This document shows positions 53,804 through 62,731 of a stretch of DNA of 62,847 nt, piece after piece. Made by a program: the position numbers and the translations under genes. Source of the DNA: Erysipelotrichaceae bacterium (GTDB lineage Bacteria; Bacillota_I; Bacilli_A; RFN20; CAG-826); NCBI GenBank assembly GCA_020633795.1, contig JACKCX010000007.1:1-62847 (forward strand), given 5' to 3'. The number at the start of each line of letters is the position of its first letter. The first letter of the stretch is position 1. The notes beneath the pieces are model-generated. The model was not told where the DNA came from and searched no databases. It was given only the letters and a program-made list of their open reading frames with translations.

Positions 53804-54392
53804 TGATAAGGAAGTTCAAGAAAAGGAACTTTCCAAAGACGACAACAAAGAAAAAGAAATCAAAAGTCGCAAAGAATTTAAAAACGAAATTAACAAGTTA
53901 AAAAGTGATGCTGAGCATTGGAAGAACGAATATTATCGAGCCTATGCCGATACAAAAAACTTAAGAACTAGTCTTGAAAAAGATCAGTCAAGAGCGATTA
54001 AATATCGCGCTGAGGGTTTCATTGATGCATTGCTTCCCATCCTTGATAGTTTCTACCTCGCTTTACAAAACGAACCAACTGATCCAGCTCTAAAAAATTA
54101 TTTGACTGGATTCCAATATATCTACCGCAATCTGGTCGCGGTGCTAGAAAGCGAGGGGGTGAGTGAAATCTCGCCTCAAGTTGGTGATAAGTTCAACCCT
54201 GACACAATGAACGCCGCGGATGTGGTGGAAAGTGATGGGGAAGAAGGCCTTGTCTCTCGCGTTTACGCTAAAGGTTACAAACTCCATGACCGAATTGTTC
54301 GACATGCGATGGTCTCAGTAACCAGTAAACCAAAAGTCAAAGAAGAAAAACCCGAGCCAGAAAATAAAACCGAAGACAAATTCGATGCATAA
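53787..54392 (+). CDS. grpE: Nucleotide exchange factor GrpE
   Basis: 201-aa DnaK co-chaperone. A charged N-terminal coiled coil ([20 protein letters not shown]) leads to the beta-domain that opens the DnaK nucleotide cleft ([20 protein letters not shown], then [17 protein letters not shown]). AAAGGAGG sits before the ATG at 53787; an in-frame start at 53769 would place that site inside the gene. The start overlaps hrcA; dnaK follows after 13 nt. Confidence 0.96.
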   Translation: MVEMPNDKEVQEKELSKDDNKEKEIKSRKEFKNEINKLKSDAEHWKNEYYRAYADTKNLRTSLEKDQSRAIKYRAEGFIDALLPILDSFYLALQNEPTDPALKNYLTGFQYIYRNLVAVLESEGVSEISPQVGDKFNPDTMNAADVVESDGEEGLVSRVYAKGYKLHDRIVRHAMVSVTSKPKVKEEKPEPENKTEDKFDA

Positions 54393-54405
54393 GGAGGAAA
54401 AAATT

Positions 54406-56253
54406 ATGGCAAAAGAAATTATTCTAGGTATCGATTTAGGTACAACGAACTCCGTCGTGAGTTATTTACAAGCTGATGGCACTGTCAAAGTCATCCCCAA
54501 TCCAGAAGGCACTAATACTACTCCTTCTGTCGTAGCCTTTAAAGCTAATGGAGAAGAGATTGTTGGCAATGCTGCCAAACGTCAAGCCGTTACAAATCCT
54601 GATACAGTCAGCTCAATTAAAAGAAAAATGGGTACAGCGGAGAAAATTCATATCAATTGTATTAATAAGGATTTTACTCCTCAAGAAATCTCCGCAAAAA
54701 TTCTTGCTTACATGAAAAAATATGCCGAAGCCAATATCGGGCACAAAGTTGACAAGGCAGTTATTACTGTCCCTGCCTACTTCAATGATGCTCAACGACA
54801 AGCGACCAAAGATGCCGGCCAAATTGCGGGTCTCGATGTCGTCCGTATCATCAACGAACCAACCGCCGCCGCTCTAGCTTATGGCCTTGATACACAAAAA
54901 TCCGAAAAGATTCTCGTTTTTGATCTAGGTGGCGGAACCTTTGATGTTTCCATCCTTGATATTGGTGACGGAACCTTCGAAGTTGTTTCAACCGCTGGTG
55001 ATAATCATCTCGGTGGCGATGACTGGGATCAAGTCATCGGTGACTGGATCAAAGCTCAAATTAAAATTCAATCTGGTGTTGATATTACCGATAAAGGTTC
55101 ATTACAGAGAATCAAAGAAGCAGCTGAAAAAGCTAAAATCGAACTCTCTGCTTCCATGGAAACTGTTGTTTCACTACCATTTATCAGCATGAAATCGACC
55201 GGACCAGTCAACTTTGAAATCACGCTCACAAGAGCCAAATTCCAAGATTTAACCAGACATTTACTCAATCGATGTGAAGAGCCAGTTCGACGCGCTCTTG
55301 CGGATGCTAAATTAACGGCCAATGATCTCGATCAAATTCTTCTTATCGGCGGTTCAATCAGAATGCCTGCCGTTCAAGAATTAGTGAAAAGAATCACTGG
55401 CAAACAAATTAATTTATCCGTAAATCCTGACGAAGCCGTCTCAGTTGGCGCTGCCTATCAAGGTGGTGTCGTTAGTGGCGATGTCAAAGATGTCGTCTTA
55501 CTCGATGTCACTCCATTAACCTTAGGTATTGAAACTTTAGGTGGTGTGATGACTCCTTTAATTAGTCGTAATACGACTATTCCAACCACAAAGAGTCAAA
55601 TTTTCTCAACTGCCGCTGACAATCAACCCGCTGTGGATATCATGGTCTATCAAGGTGAACGCCCAATGGCTCATGATAATAAATTGCTCGGCCATTTCCA
55701 ATTGACCGGCATTAAACCCGCTCGTCGAGGACAACCTCGTATTGAAGTGACATTCTCCATTGATGTCAATGGTATTGTCAAAGTCAACGCTAAGGATCTC
55801 GACACCCAAAAAGAGCAAAACATCACGATTTCTGGCAGTAATGGTTTGAGCAAAGATGATATCGATCGTATGGTCCACGAAGCAGAAGAAAACGCTGATG
55901 CGGATAGCAAACGTAAAGAAGAAACGGAACTCAAAAATAAAGCGGAAGGTCTCATTAACGACATTGATCTTGCTATGCAAGAAAAAGGTGATAAGATGGA
56001 CGCTGCTCAAAAAGAGCAAACGCAAAAATTGCGCGATGAATTAAAGACAGCATTAGACACTAATGATATTGAAACTTTAAAGAAACGCATCAATGAACTT
56101 GAACAAGCGGCTGCTTATATGCAACAAGCTCAAGCCGGTGGGGCAACTGGCGCTAGCGACGGAGCTAGTCAATCTGAACAAGCTAATCCTGGCAGTTCAA
56201 GCGACGATGTGGTCGATGCTGATTTCACTAGCAAAGACGAGCACAAAGCATAA
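54406..56253 (+). CDS. dnaK: Chaperone DnaK (Hsp70)
   Basis: 615-aa ATP-dependent chaperone. The ATPase domain begins [18 protein letters not shown], with [19 protein letters not shown] and [15 protein letters not shown]. The linker is [12 protein letters not shown] and the substrate-binding domain and lid follow. The tail is rich in Gln, Gly and Ala and ends [23 protein letters not shown] sits before the ATG at 54406. LIGGSIRMP has Ile where most bacteria have Thr (GGSTRMP), a small oddity. Confidence 0.98.
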   Translation: MAKEIILGIDLGTTNSVVSYLQADGTVKVIPNPEGTNTTPSVVAFKANGEEIVGNAAKRQAVTNPDTVSSIKRKMGTAEKIHINCINKDFTPQEISAKILAYMKKYAEANIGHKVDKAVITVPAYFNDAQRQATKDAGQIAGLDVVRIINEPTAAALAYGLDTQKSEKILVFDLGGGTFDVSILDIGDGTFEVVSTAGDNHLGGDDWDQVIGDWIKAQIKIQSGVDITDKGSLQRIKEAAEKAKIELSASMETVVSLPFISMKSTGPVNFEITLTRAKFQDLTRHLLNRCEEPVRRALADAKLTANDLDQILLIGGSIRMPAVQELVKRITGKQINLSVNPDEAVSVGAAYQGGVVSGDVKDVVLLDVTPLTLGIETLGGVMTPLISRNTTIPTTKSQIFSTAADNQPAVDIMVYQGERPMAHDNKLLGHFQLTGIKPARRGQPRIEVTFSIDVNGIVKVNAKDLDTQKEQNITISGSNGLSKDDIDRMVHEAEENADADSKRKEETELKNKAEGLINDIDLAMQEKGDKMDAAQKEQTQKLRDELKTALDTNDIETLKKRINELEQAAAYMQQAQAGGATGASDGASQSEQANPGSSSDDVVDADFTSKDEHKA

Positions 56254-56273
56254 TCTTGCTTAATCAATCATGT

Positions 56274-56307
56274 TCACCAGTAAGGCAATTTGCTTTACTG
56301 GTGATTT
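56274..56307 (+). other. Long hairpin between dnaK and dnaJ
   Basis: TCACCAGTAAGGCA (56274-56287) pairs with TGCTTTACTGGTGA (56291-56304): 14 bp with one G-T wobble and an ATT loop, followed by TTTATA. It may be a partial terminator or an RNA stabiliser that sets the DnaK:DnaJ ratio. Confidence 0.65.
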
Positions 56308-56325
56308 ATAAATAGGAGGATGACT

Positions 56326-57465
56326 ATGGCGGAAAAAAGAGATTATTACGACGTTCTTGGCGTCAAAAAAAATGCCACCAAAGATGAAATTAAGAGCGCT
56401 TATCGTAAATTAGCAAAAAAATATCATCCAGATAACAAAGAAACTGGAAGTGAAACAAAATTCAAAGAAGTCCAAGCGGCCTATGACATCCTTTACGATG
56501 ATCAAAAACGGTCGGCTTACGATCAATTTGGTCACGCTGCTTTTGAACAAGCAGGAGCGGGAAATCCGGGTAGCGCCAATCCCTTTCAACAAGGATTTGG
56601 AGCGAATGGCGAAGGATTTGATTTTGGTGATATCTTTAATTCTTTCTTTGGCGGTGGTACTTCTCGTCGACAAACCAACACCACCGGTCCACGACGTGGC
56701 AACGATGTTGTCATGCGGGTCAAAGTTGACTTTATGGACGCTGTTATGGGGCGCGATATTAAAATATCTATCAATGTCGATGAACAATGTAGTGCTTGTC
56801 ACGGAACAGGAGCACGAACACCTAGCGATATTAAAACTTGTCCAACATGTGGAGGACGAGGCTATATTCGCGCTCAGCGAAGAACTCTTTTCGGAACAAT
56901 GGAATCTCAAGAAGTCTGCCCCAATTGTGGTGGAACAGGAAAGATTATCACCGATAAATGTCCAGAATGTGGAGGTAAAGGCTACATTCGCAAGAAAAAA
57001 GATGTCACTGTCCATATCCTAGCTGGCATTAATGAAGGCCAACAAATTCGTGTTTCAGGTCTTGGAGAACGAGGTGCTAATGGTGGACCTAATGGTGATC
57101 TTTATGTCGAAGTTGTCATTAATTCACATCCATTATTTAAACGCGATGGTAATGATATCCATATTGAAGTTCCTCTTGATTTTGCCGATGCTGCTCTTGG
57201 CACAACTCTCGATATTCCAACCGTCTACGGAGATGTGACGCTCAATATTCCCGCTGGCACTCAACCAGGACAAATTTTACGGATGAAAGGTCAAGGCATT
57301 AAAGATTTACGCAGTGGTAAACCGGGTAATCAATATGTTCATCTTCTTGTCAAGGTGCCGACTTCTCTCACCAAAGAACAGAAGAATATTCTCGAATCAT
57401 TTAAAGCAGCCAGCGATTCAAAGGATTCCTTCTTCACCAAATTTAAAAAAGCATTTAAAAATTAA
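56326..57465 (+). CDS. dnaJ: Chaperone DnaJ (Hsp40)
   Basis: 379-aa type I DnaJ. The J domain is at 5-70 with KKYHPDNK holding HPD. A Gly/Phe-rich region follows. Four CxxCxGxG zinc repeats come next (CSACHGTGA, CPTCGGRG, CPNCGGTG, CPECGGKG), then the two C-terminal substrate-binding domains. The ATG at 56326 follows AGGAGG with the right spacing; the ATG at 56320 is too close to that site. Last gene of the HrcA-controlled operon. Confidence 0.97.
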   Translation: MAEKRDYYDVLGVKKNATKDEIKSAYRKLAKKYHPDNKETGSETKFKEVQAAYDILYDDQKRSAYDQFGHAAFEQAGAGNPGSANPFQQGFGANGEGFDFGDIFNSFFGGGTSRRQTNTTGPRRGNDVVMRVKVDFMDAVMGRDIKISINVDEQCSACHGTGARTPSDIKTCPTCGGRGYIRAQRRTLFGTMESQEVCPNCGGTGKIITDKCPECGGKGYIRKKKDVTVHILAGINEGQQIRVSGLGERGANGGPNGDLYVEVVINSHPLFKRDGNDIHIEVPLDFADAALGTTLDIPTVYGDVTLNIPAGTQPGQILRMKGQGIKDLRSGKPGNQYVHLLVKVPTSLTKEQKNILESFKAASDSKDSFFTKFKKAFKN

Positions 57466-57488
57466 AGACTCAAATGAGTCTTTTTTTA
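57465..57488 (+). terminator. Intrinsic terminator of the heat-shock operon
   Basis: AAGACTC-AAAT-GAGTCTT, then TTTTT. Confidence 0.88.
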
Positions 57489-57526
57489 ATATTCATAATT
57501 ATTTGAAAAAAATATGTCTATATCGT

Positions 57527-57544
57527 CTCCTACTTAAATAGGAG
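57527..57544 (+). promoter_or_regulatory. Hairpin covering the C39 gene ribosome binding site
   Basis: CTCCTA (57527-57532) pairs with TAGGAG (57539-57544), which is part of the AGGAGG binding site before the ATG at 57550. Confidence 0.6.
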
Positions 57545-57549
57545 GCTTT

Positions 57550-58752
57550 ATGTATTTCATTCCTCAAATTAATCAAAATGATTGCGGAATCGCATGCCTT
57601 AAAATGCTGCTAGCCGATATTAATCAAGATTCGAATTATCTCTATTTACCTTTTCAAGAAAATAATCGACCTATTTCTTATCAAAAAATCATTCATATGG
57701 CGGAAAAATATCAATTGATTTTGAAAGGTTTTGCTGTCGAAGAGGAAGAAGAAATTATCAATAATCATAATTATCCTTTAATTGTCACAATTAGATCTCA
57801 TCAGAATGTTGGACATGCTGTAATCGTCAAAAATATTCGCCATCATTATGTACAAATTGTTGATCCTGACCAAGGAAGGTATTCTCTTTCGTTGAAACGT
57901 TTCTTTTCTCTTTGGGATAAAACTGGTTTGCTAATCGAAAAATATGAAAAAATGACTTGTCCTTATCTTTATGAAGAGAAGAAGCAAACTCACGATTTAT
58001 TAATCGCCTCTTTATGCCAAATTATGTCGACACTTAGTTTGATTTTCGGAATCTTTTTTATTGATGGAACTTGTAGTATTTATATTTCAATTTCTTTGAT
58101 TATCGCTTTTATCTTTTTTGAGCTAATGCTGAGACATGTTCTTTTCAAAGCGATGAAAAACATCGACAATTCTTTTATTGATGATCTTCATCTCCAAAAT
58201 AAAGACTATCGAGAATTTCATCTCCGCTTTGAAAACTATAAAAAAACTGTTTTATTAACACCACTTAATTTTCTTTTTATTTTTTTGATATGTGGTTTTC
58301 TAATTTTCATCATGGTTTTAAATGATATTCACAATATTTTAATGATTGTTGCTCCAATCTGTTTGACACTGGTGGAAATATTTTATTTTCAACCTTTTGC
58401 TAAAGCCAAAGAAGAGGAAATCTCTCTTGCAGAAAAAGAGCTTTATCAAACAAAAAATATTGATGATTACAAAGAAAAAGAATTTTATATTCATGATAAA
58501 ACATATCGATTGGCAAAAATTACTCTATTAAAAAAGTACTTTGTCCTCGCCACAATGATCATTGTAACTGGAGGAATTATGATCTTGAACGGAATCTTTT
58601 CAATTCCTTACATCGTTTTTTATCTTTGCTTAGAGACCGCTCTTTATAATAATTTTCACACTTTGTTCACTTATGATGAGAAAAAACGTGAATATCTTAT
58701 TGCCAAAGTGCGATTAAATAATATCATTCATCAAGATGATGAAATAATCTAG
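57550..58752 (+). CDS. C39 peptidase fused to six membrane segments, without ABC ATPase
   Basis: 400 aa. Residues 1-130 are a C39 (double-glycine) peptidase: Gln6 of the oxyanion hole, Cys12 in NDCGIACLKML, His89 in NVGHAVIV and Asp105 in VDPDQGRYSL are all present. About six hydrophobic segments follow (150-172, 175-196, 238-257, 260-281, 330-349, 351-370), as in the membrane part of peptidase-containing bacteriocin exporters. The protein ends there; no Walker motifs occur, in it or in the next genes. No double-glycine precursor peptide was seen nearby. Maturation or secretion of a peptide is inferred from the family. It is the single gene between the dnaJ terminator and ybeY. Confidence 0.8.
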   Translation: MYFIPQINQNDCGIACLKMLLADINQDSNYLYLPFQENNRPISYQKIIHMAEKYQLILKGFAVEEEEEIINNHNYPLIVTIRSHQNVGHAVIVKNIRHHYVQIVDPDQGRYSLSLKRFFSLWDKTGLLIEKYEKMTCPYLYEEKKQTHDLLIASLCQIMSTLSLIFGIFFIDGTCSIYISISLIIAFIFFELMLRHVLFKAMKNIDNSFIDDLHLQNKDYREFHLRFENYKKTVLLTPLNFLFIFLICGFLIFIMVLNDIHNILMIVAPICLTLVEIFYFQPFAKAKEEEISLAEKELYQTKNIDDYKEKEFYIHDKTYRLAKITLLKKYFVLATMIIVTGGIMILNGIFSIPYIVFYLCLETALYNNFHTLFTYDEKKREYLIAKVRLNNIIHQDDEII

Positions 58753-58777
58753 CAACTTTCGATAGAGCGTGCTATCA

Positions 58778-58783
58778 TATAGT
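58778..58783 (+). promoter_or_regulatory. -10 box of ybeY
   Basis: TATAGT, 8 nt before the ATG at 58792, with no Shine-Dalgarno. Confidence 0.5.
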
Positions 58784-58791
58784 CCCTCAAA

Positions 58792-59250
58792 ATGGAACTA
58801 GATTTTCAAACAGCATTCCCTGATTTATCTTCTTATGAAGAAGTCTATACTCATCTCATGGAAAAGACGTTCCATGACCTTGAATTAACATGCGAACCCG
58901 TGGTCAGCGTTTCTTTAGTGGATAATCAATTCATTCATCAAATGAATCGCGATTATCGACACATTGATCGCCCTACCGATGTTATTTCATTCGCTTTCCT
59001 CGATGGAATAAAAAATCGCGAAAAAATTTTAAAAAATCCCGGTCAGTTATGCAGTTTAGGGGATATCTATATTTCGGTGGATAAAGCAAAAGAACAGGCT
59101 GTTGAATATGGCCATTCATTAAAAAGAGAATTAGAATTTCTCTTCATTCATGGTTTATTACATTTAATTGGCTATGATCATATGACACCAGAAGATGAAA
59201 AAATCATGTTTGATTTACAAGACCAAATCTTAGGAAAAAGGAGTTCATAA
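58792..59250 (+). CDS. ybeY: Endoribonuclease YbeY
   Basis: 152-aa zinc endoribonuclease for 16S rRNA 3' maturation and ribosome quality control. The zinc motif IHGLLHLIGYDHMTPED (HxxxHxxxxxH) and RPTDVISFAF are diagnostic. It starts the ybeY-cdd-era-recO group, a common Bacillota cluster; cdd follows after 1 nt. Confidence 0.96.
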   Translation: MELDFQTAFPDLSSYEEVYTHLMEKTFHDLELTCEPVVSVSLVDNQFIHQMNRDYRHIDRPTDVISFAFLDGIKNREKILKNPGQLCSLGDIYISVDKAKEQAVEYGHSLKRELEFLFIHGLLHLIGYDHMTPEDEKIMFDLQDQILGKRSS

Positions 59251-59251
59251 A

Positions 59252-59656
59252 ATGAAAAAAGAAGAATTAGTTGCTAAAGCTAAAGAGGCGAGATTACTAT
59301 CCTACTCACCTTACTCAAAATTTGCAGTTGGAGCGGCGTTAGAATGCAAAGATGGAACCGTTTTTGTCGGTGCTAATGTCGAAAATTCATCTTACCCATT
59401 ATGCATGTGTGCTGAACGAAATGCGATTTATAACGCTTATATGCATGGCTATAAAAAAGACGATTTTGTGGCATTTGCTCTCTGCGCTGACACCGATGAA
59501 CCAACATCGCCGTGTGGAGCTTGTCGTCAAGTTATCAGCGAGCTTTACCCTGAAGCGGCTCCTATCTATATGTCAAACTTAAAAGGTGAGATTAAAGAAA
59601 CCAACGCGATGGAACTATTGCCATTTGCTTTCTCTCCGAAAGATCTCGAAAAATGA
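59252..59656 (+). CDS. cdd: Cytidine deaminase
   Basis: 134-aa zinc enzyme converting (deoxy)cytidine to (deoxy)uridine. The N-terminal SYSPYSKFAVGAALE, CAERNAIY with the catalytic Glu and one zinc Cys, and SPCGACRQVI with the other two Cys are all present. AAGGAG lies in the ybeY end. The stop overlaps the era start by 4 nt (ATGA). With pdp it gives a complete route for pyrimidine nucleoside salvage. Confidence 0.97.
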   Translation: MKKEELVAKAKEARLLSYSPYSKFAVGAALECKDGTVFVGANVENSSYPLCMCAERNAIYNAYMHGYKKDDFVAFALCADTDEPTSPCGACRQVISELYPEAAPIYMSNLKGEIKETNAMELLPFAFSPKDLEK

Positions 59657-60537
59657 AATCTGGATTTGTAGCAATTTTAGGTCGTCCTAATGTTGGTAAA
59701 TCAACTATTTTGAACGACATTTTGAATGAAAAAATTTCGATAGTAACAGATAAATCACAAACAACTCGCAATAATATTCGTGGCATTTATAATTGCCCAG
59801 AAGCGCAGATTGTTTTCGTTGATACTCCAGGAATTCATAAACCTCACCAAGTATTAGGTGAAAGAATGAATAATTATGCCTATAGTTCAGCTCATGATGT
59901 TGATGTCAATATATTGGTGATAGATGCCTCAACAAATTTTGGTAGTGGAGACCAATATTTAATTGAACATTTAGATCTTCGCAATGTTCCACTCATTATT
60001 GTTTTTAATAAAATTGATCGAGTTAAAATAACACATGTTACTGACTTAAAAAATCGTTATATAGAATTATTCCCACAGGCGACTATTATCGAAACAGTAG
60101 CGCTCGACAAATTCAATATCGATAGTCTAATTAAAAAGGTTATTGAACTTTTGCCTGAAGGTGTTCCATTTTATCCCACAGATGTTTTGACAGATAAAGA
60201 TGAAATATTCCAAATTAAAGAAATTATTCGCGAAAAGGTTTTACGAACATTAAAGGAAGAAGTTCCTCATGCGGTAGCAATATATTTACAAAATATTGAA
60301 TGGGAAGATAATCCTGTTCATATCAAGGCGGATATCATTGTGGAAAAGGATAGTCAAAAAGGAATTGTGATTGGGGCACAGGGCAAGCGCATTAAATTAA
60401 TCGGTAGTCGCGCCCGACAAGATATTGAATCTTTACTCCATAAACATGTTTTTCTGGAACTTTTTGTCAAAGTGCAAAAAGACTGGAGAAACGAAGAAAA
60501 ATCTCTCGAAACATACGGTTATAAATCGGAAAAATAA
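59653..60537 (+). CDS. era: GTPase Era
   Basis: 294-aa GTPase that binds the 3' end of 16S rRNA in 30S assembly. G1 is GRPNVGKSTILNDI, G3 is VDTPGIHKP, and G4 is NKID. The C-terminal KH domain carries GIVIGAQGKRIKLIGSRARQ. It is coupled to cdd by overlap; recO begins 2 nt after its stop. Confidence 0.97.
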   Translation: MKSGFVAILGRPNVGKSTILNDILNEKISIVTDKSQTTRNNIRGIYNCPEAQIVFVDTPGIHKPHQVLGERMNNYAYSSAHDVDVNILVIDASTNFGSGDQYLIEHLDLRNVPLIIVFNKIDRVKITHVTDLKNRYIELFPQATIIETVALDKFNIDSLIKKVIELLPEGVPFYPTDVLTDKDEIFQIKEIIREKVLRTLKEEVPHAVAIYLQNIEWEDNPVHIKADIIVEKDSQKGIVIGAQGKRIKLIGSRARQDIESLLHKHVFLELFVKVQKDWRNEEKSLETYGYKSEK

Positions 60538-60539
60538 TC

Positions 60540-61250
60540 ATGAAAATTATCGTTATATCGGTTACGCCGTATAAGGAAAACGATGCAATTGTGAACGCGA
60601 TAAGCGAAGATGGTGCGATAGCTTTTTTAGCTCGTGGTATTTTAAAACCTCAGTCTAAAAACGCTGGTTTAAATACGAATCTAGTTATTGCTGATATTGA
60701 ACTAAGCGATGGTAATAATAAGTATCCTATTTTAAAGTCGAGTTCCATTTTGTCTTCTCCTATACAATTGAATAATGATCTGTCATATTTAGGTATTTTG
60801 ATGGTGATTAACGAAGCCACAAAAACTATGTTGCAAGATGAAGAAAAAAAATTGATATATCCATCACTTATTGAAACAATTAACACTTTAAAAAAATCTA
60901 GTGATCCATGGATGGTTATGCTGATTTATCTAGGGCGAATTTTTAAATATTCTGGCTATGAATTTGAAGTCAACAAATGTGTCTTTTGTGGATCGAAAAA
61001 GGAAATAAAAACATTCTCTTTTTCAGATGGTGGTTTTGTGTGTTCACATTGCCTTGAACTAAATACCGAACGCGATTTATCAAATGATCAAATGCTTTTG
61101 TTGCGCATGATTATTAACGCTGGTAGTTTTGATGTGTCATCGCCGTATGGCTCTTTGGAAAATAAAAAGGTTATTTTTAATAAATTTCTCGAATTCATAG
61201 CCGATTCTTATGGCATTCATTTAAAATCTGCCACTCTTTTAAATCAATAA
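60540..61250 (+). CDS. recO: DNA repair protein RecO
   Basis: 236-aa recombination mediator that loads RecA with RecR. The N-terminal OB-fold (VISVTPYKENDAIVNAISED, FLARGILKPQSKNAG) precedes a helical domain and a zinc motif, CVFCG...FVCSHC. era-recO-glyS is a known Bacillota order. Confidence 0.92.
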   Translation: MKIIVISVTPYKENDAIVNAISEDGAIAFLARGILKPQSKNAGLNTNLVIADIELSDGNNKYPILKSSSILSSPIQLNNDLSYLGILMVINEATKTMLQDEEKKLIYPSLIETINTLKKSSDPWMVMLIYLGRIFKYSGYEFEVNKCVFCGSKKEIKTFSFSDGGFVCSHCLELNTERDLSNDQMLLLRMIINAGSFDVSSPYGSLENKKVIFNKFLEFIADSYGIHLKSATLLNQ

Positions 61251-61278
61251 AAAAAGATTAATATACACTCATAATAGG

Positions 61279-61308
61279 TTGACAATTCTTTGCGCATGCC
61301 CATATACT
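61279..61308 (+). promoter_or_regulatory. Promoter of glyS
   Basis: TTGACA (61279-61284), 18-nt spacer, TATACT (61303-61308). The leader is about 30 nt, too short for a T-box. Confidence 0.8.
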
Positions 61309-61343
61309 ATACGAGCACGCATTCCCAAGGAGGAAGACGCCTT

Positions 61344-62717
61344 ATGAGTAAAAACGATTTTGACAAAGTCACAAGCCACTTTATTGTCTCGGGATTTTAT
61401 TTTCAAGGATCCGAAATATATGGTGGATTATCGAATACATGGGATTATGGACCTCTCGGCTCTGAAATCAAGCGAAATATTGAACGCATGTGGTGGAAGA
61501 AGTTCGTCCAAGAATCACCAACAAACGTTGGCATTGATGCCGCCATTTTAATGAATCCAAAAGTTTGGGAAGCTACAGGGCATGTCGCAACTTTTAATGA
61601 CCCACTTATTGACTGCAAAGATTGCAAAATGCGCTTCCGTGCTGATCAGATTATCGAAGATCAATTTCCAGAAGTTGATGTAGCAGGAATGACAAACGAT
61701 CAATTAATGGATTTTATTAAAAATAATCATGTTAAATGTCCAAATTGCGGACATGAAAATTTTACTGATATCCGCCAATTTAATATGATGTTCAAAACTC
61801 ATATTGGTGTCACTGAAGATAGTAAATCAACTGTTTATCTACGGCCAGAAACTGCTCAGGGCATGTTTGTTAATTTTAAAAATATCGTTCGCTCGACAAG
61901 AAGAAAATTACCAATGGGTGTTTGCAATATCGGCAAAGCCTTTAGAAACGAAATAACTCCAGGGCAAATGACTTTTAGAACAAGAGAATTCACGCAGATG
62001 GAAATGGAATTTTTCTGTAAGCCAGGAGAAGATTTAAAATGGTTTGATTACTGGAAAAAACATTGTTTAGATTTTGTTGATGATCTCGGAATAAAGAAAG
62101 AAAATCTACGTTTCCGCGATCACGAGGCAGCTGAATTAGCTTTTTATTCCAAGGCCACAACCGATATTGAATATTTATTTCCTTTTGGATGGGGAGAAAT
62201 TTGGGGTATCGCTGATCGAACCGATTATGATTTAAAACGTCATTCGCAATTTAGTGGCGAAACTTTAGATTATCTCGATCCTGAAACTAATGAAAAATAT
62301 ATTCCTTTTTGCATTGAACCATCAGTTGGTCTTGATCGCCTCATTTTAATGACGCTATGCAATGCTTATGAAGAAGAAAAAATCGGCGATAATGATATGC
62401 GTATTGTCATGCATCTTGTTCCAAGTGTCGCTCCTTATAAAGTTGCTGTTTTACCATTAAGCAAAAAATTAGAAGAAAAAGCTCGGGAAGTCGAAAAGAT
62501 TCTCTCAACTTATATGACAACTGTCTATGATGATACTGGAAGTATCGGTAAAAGATATCGTCGCCAAGATGCTATTGGCACACCTTACTGCATTACCGTT
62601 GATTTTGACACTTTAGATGATAGCTCCGTCACAATACGAGATAGAGATACCATGCAGCAAATTCGCTTACCAATTAATGAATTGGCTAAATATCTTTCTG
62701 TGAAAGTTTTCTATTAA
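61344..62717 (+). CDS. glyS: Glycyl-tRNA synthetase, alpha2 (single-chain) type
   Basis: 457-aa class II synthetase of the eukaryote/archaea-like dimeric type, as in staphylococci and mycoplasmas, rather than the GlyQ/GlyS tetramer of Bacillus. Motif 1 region: [20 protein letters not shown]. Zinc ligands: CKDCKMRF and CPNCGHENF. Motif 2: [17 protein letters not shown]. Motif 3: [19 protein letters not shown] is 10 nt before the ATG at 61344; an in-frame start at 61290 precedes the -10 box and was rejected. Unlike alaS it has no T-box. Confidence 0.96.
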   Translation: MSKNDFDKVTSHFIVSGFYFQGSEIYGGLSNTWDYGPLGSEIKRNIERMWWKKFVQESPTNVGIDAAILMNPKVWEATGHVATFNDPLIDCKDCKMRFRADQIIEDQFPEVDVAGMTNDQLMDFIKNNHVKCPNCGHENFTDIRQFNMMFKTHIGVTEDSKSTVYLRPETAQGMFVNFKNIVRSTRRKLPMGVCNIGKAFRNEITPGQMTFRTREFTQMEMEFFCKPGEDLKWFDYWKKHCLDFVDDLGIKKENLRFRDHEAAELAFYSKATTDIEYLFPFGWGEIWGIADRTDYDLKRHSQFSGETLDYLDPETNEKYIPFCIEPSVGLDRLILMTLCNAYEEEKIGDNDMRIVMHLVPSVAPYKVAVLPLSKKLEEKAREVEKILSTYMTTVYDDTGSIGKRYRRQDAIGTPYCITVDFDTLDDSSVTIRDRDTMQQIRLPINELAKYLSVKVFY

Positions 62718-62731
62718 GGATTCAATAAGCA

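Noticed and set aside
56410..57015. A 201-codon open frame antisense to dnaJ
   Set aside because: It mirrors the dnaJ codon pattern, shows no family motif and has no binding site; the + strand dnaJ is certain.
61251..61343. T-box or other riboswitch before glyS
   Set aside because: A TTGACA/TATACT promoter lies 36 nt before the ATG, leaving too short a leader for any riboswitch.
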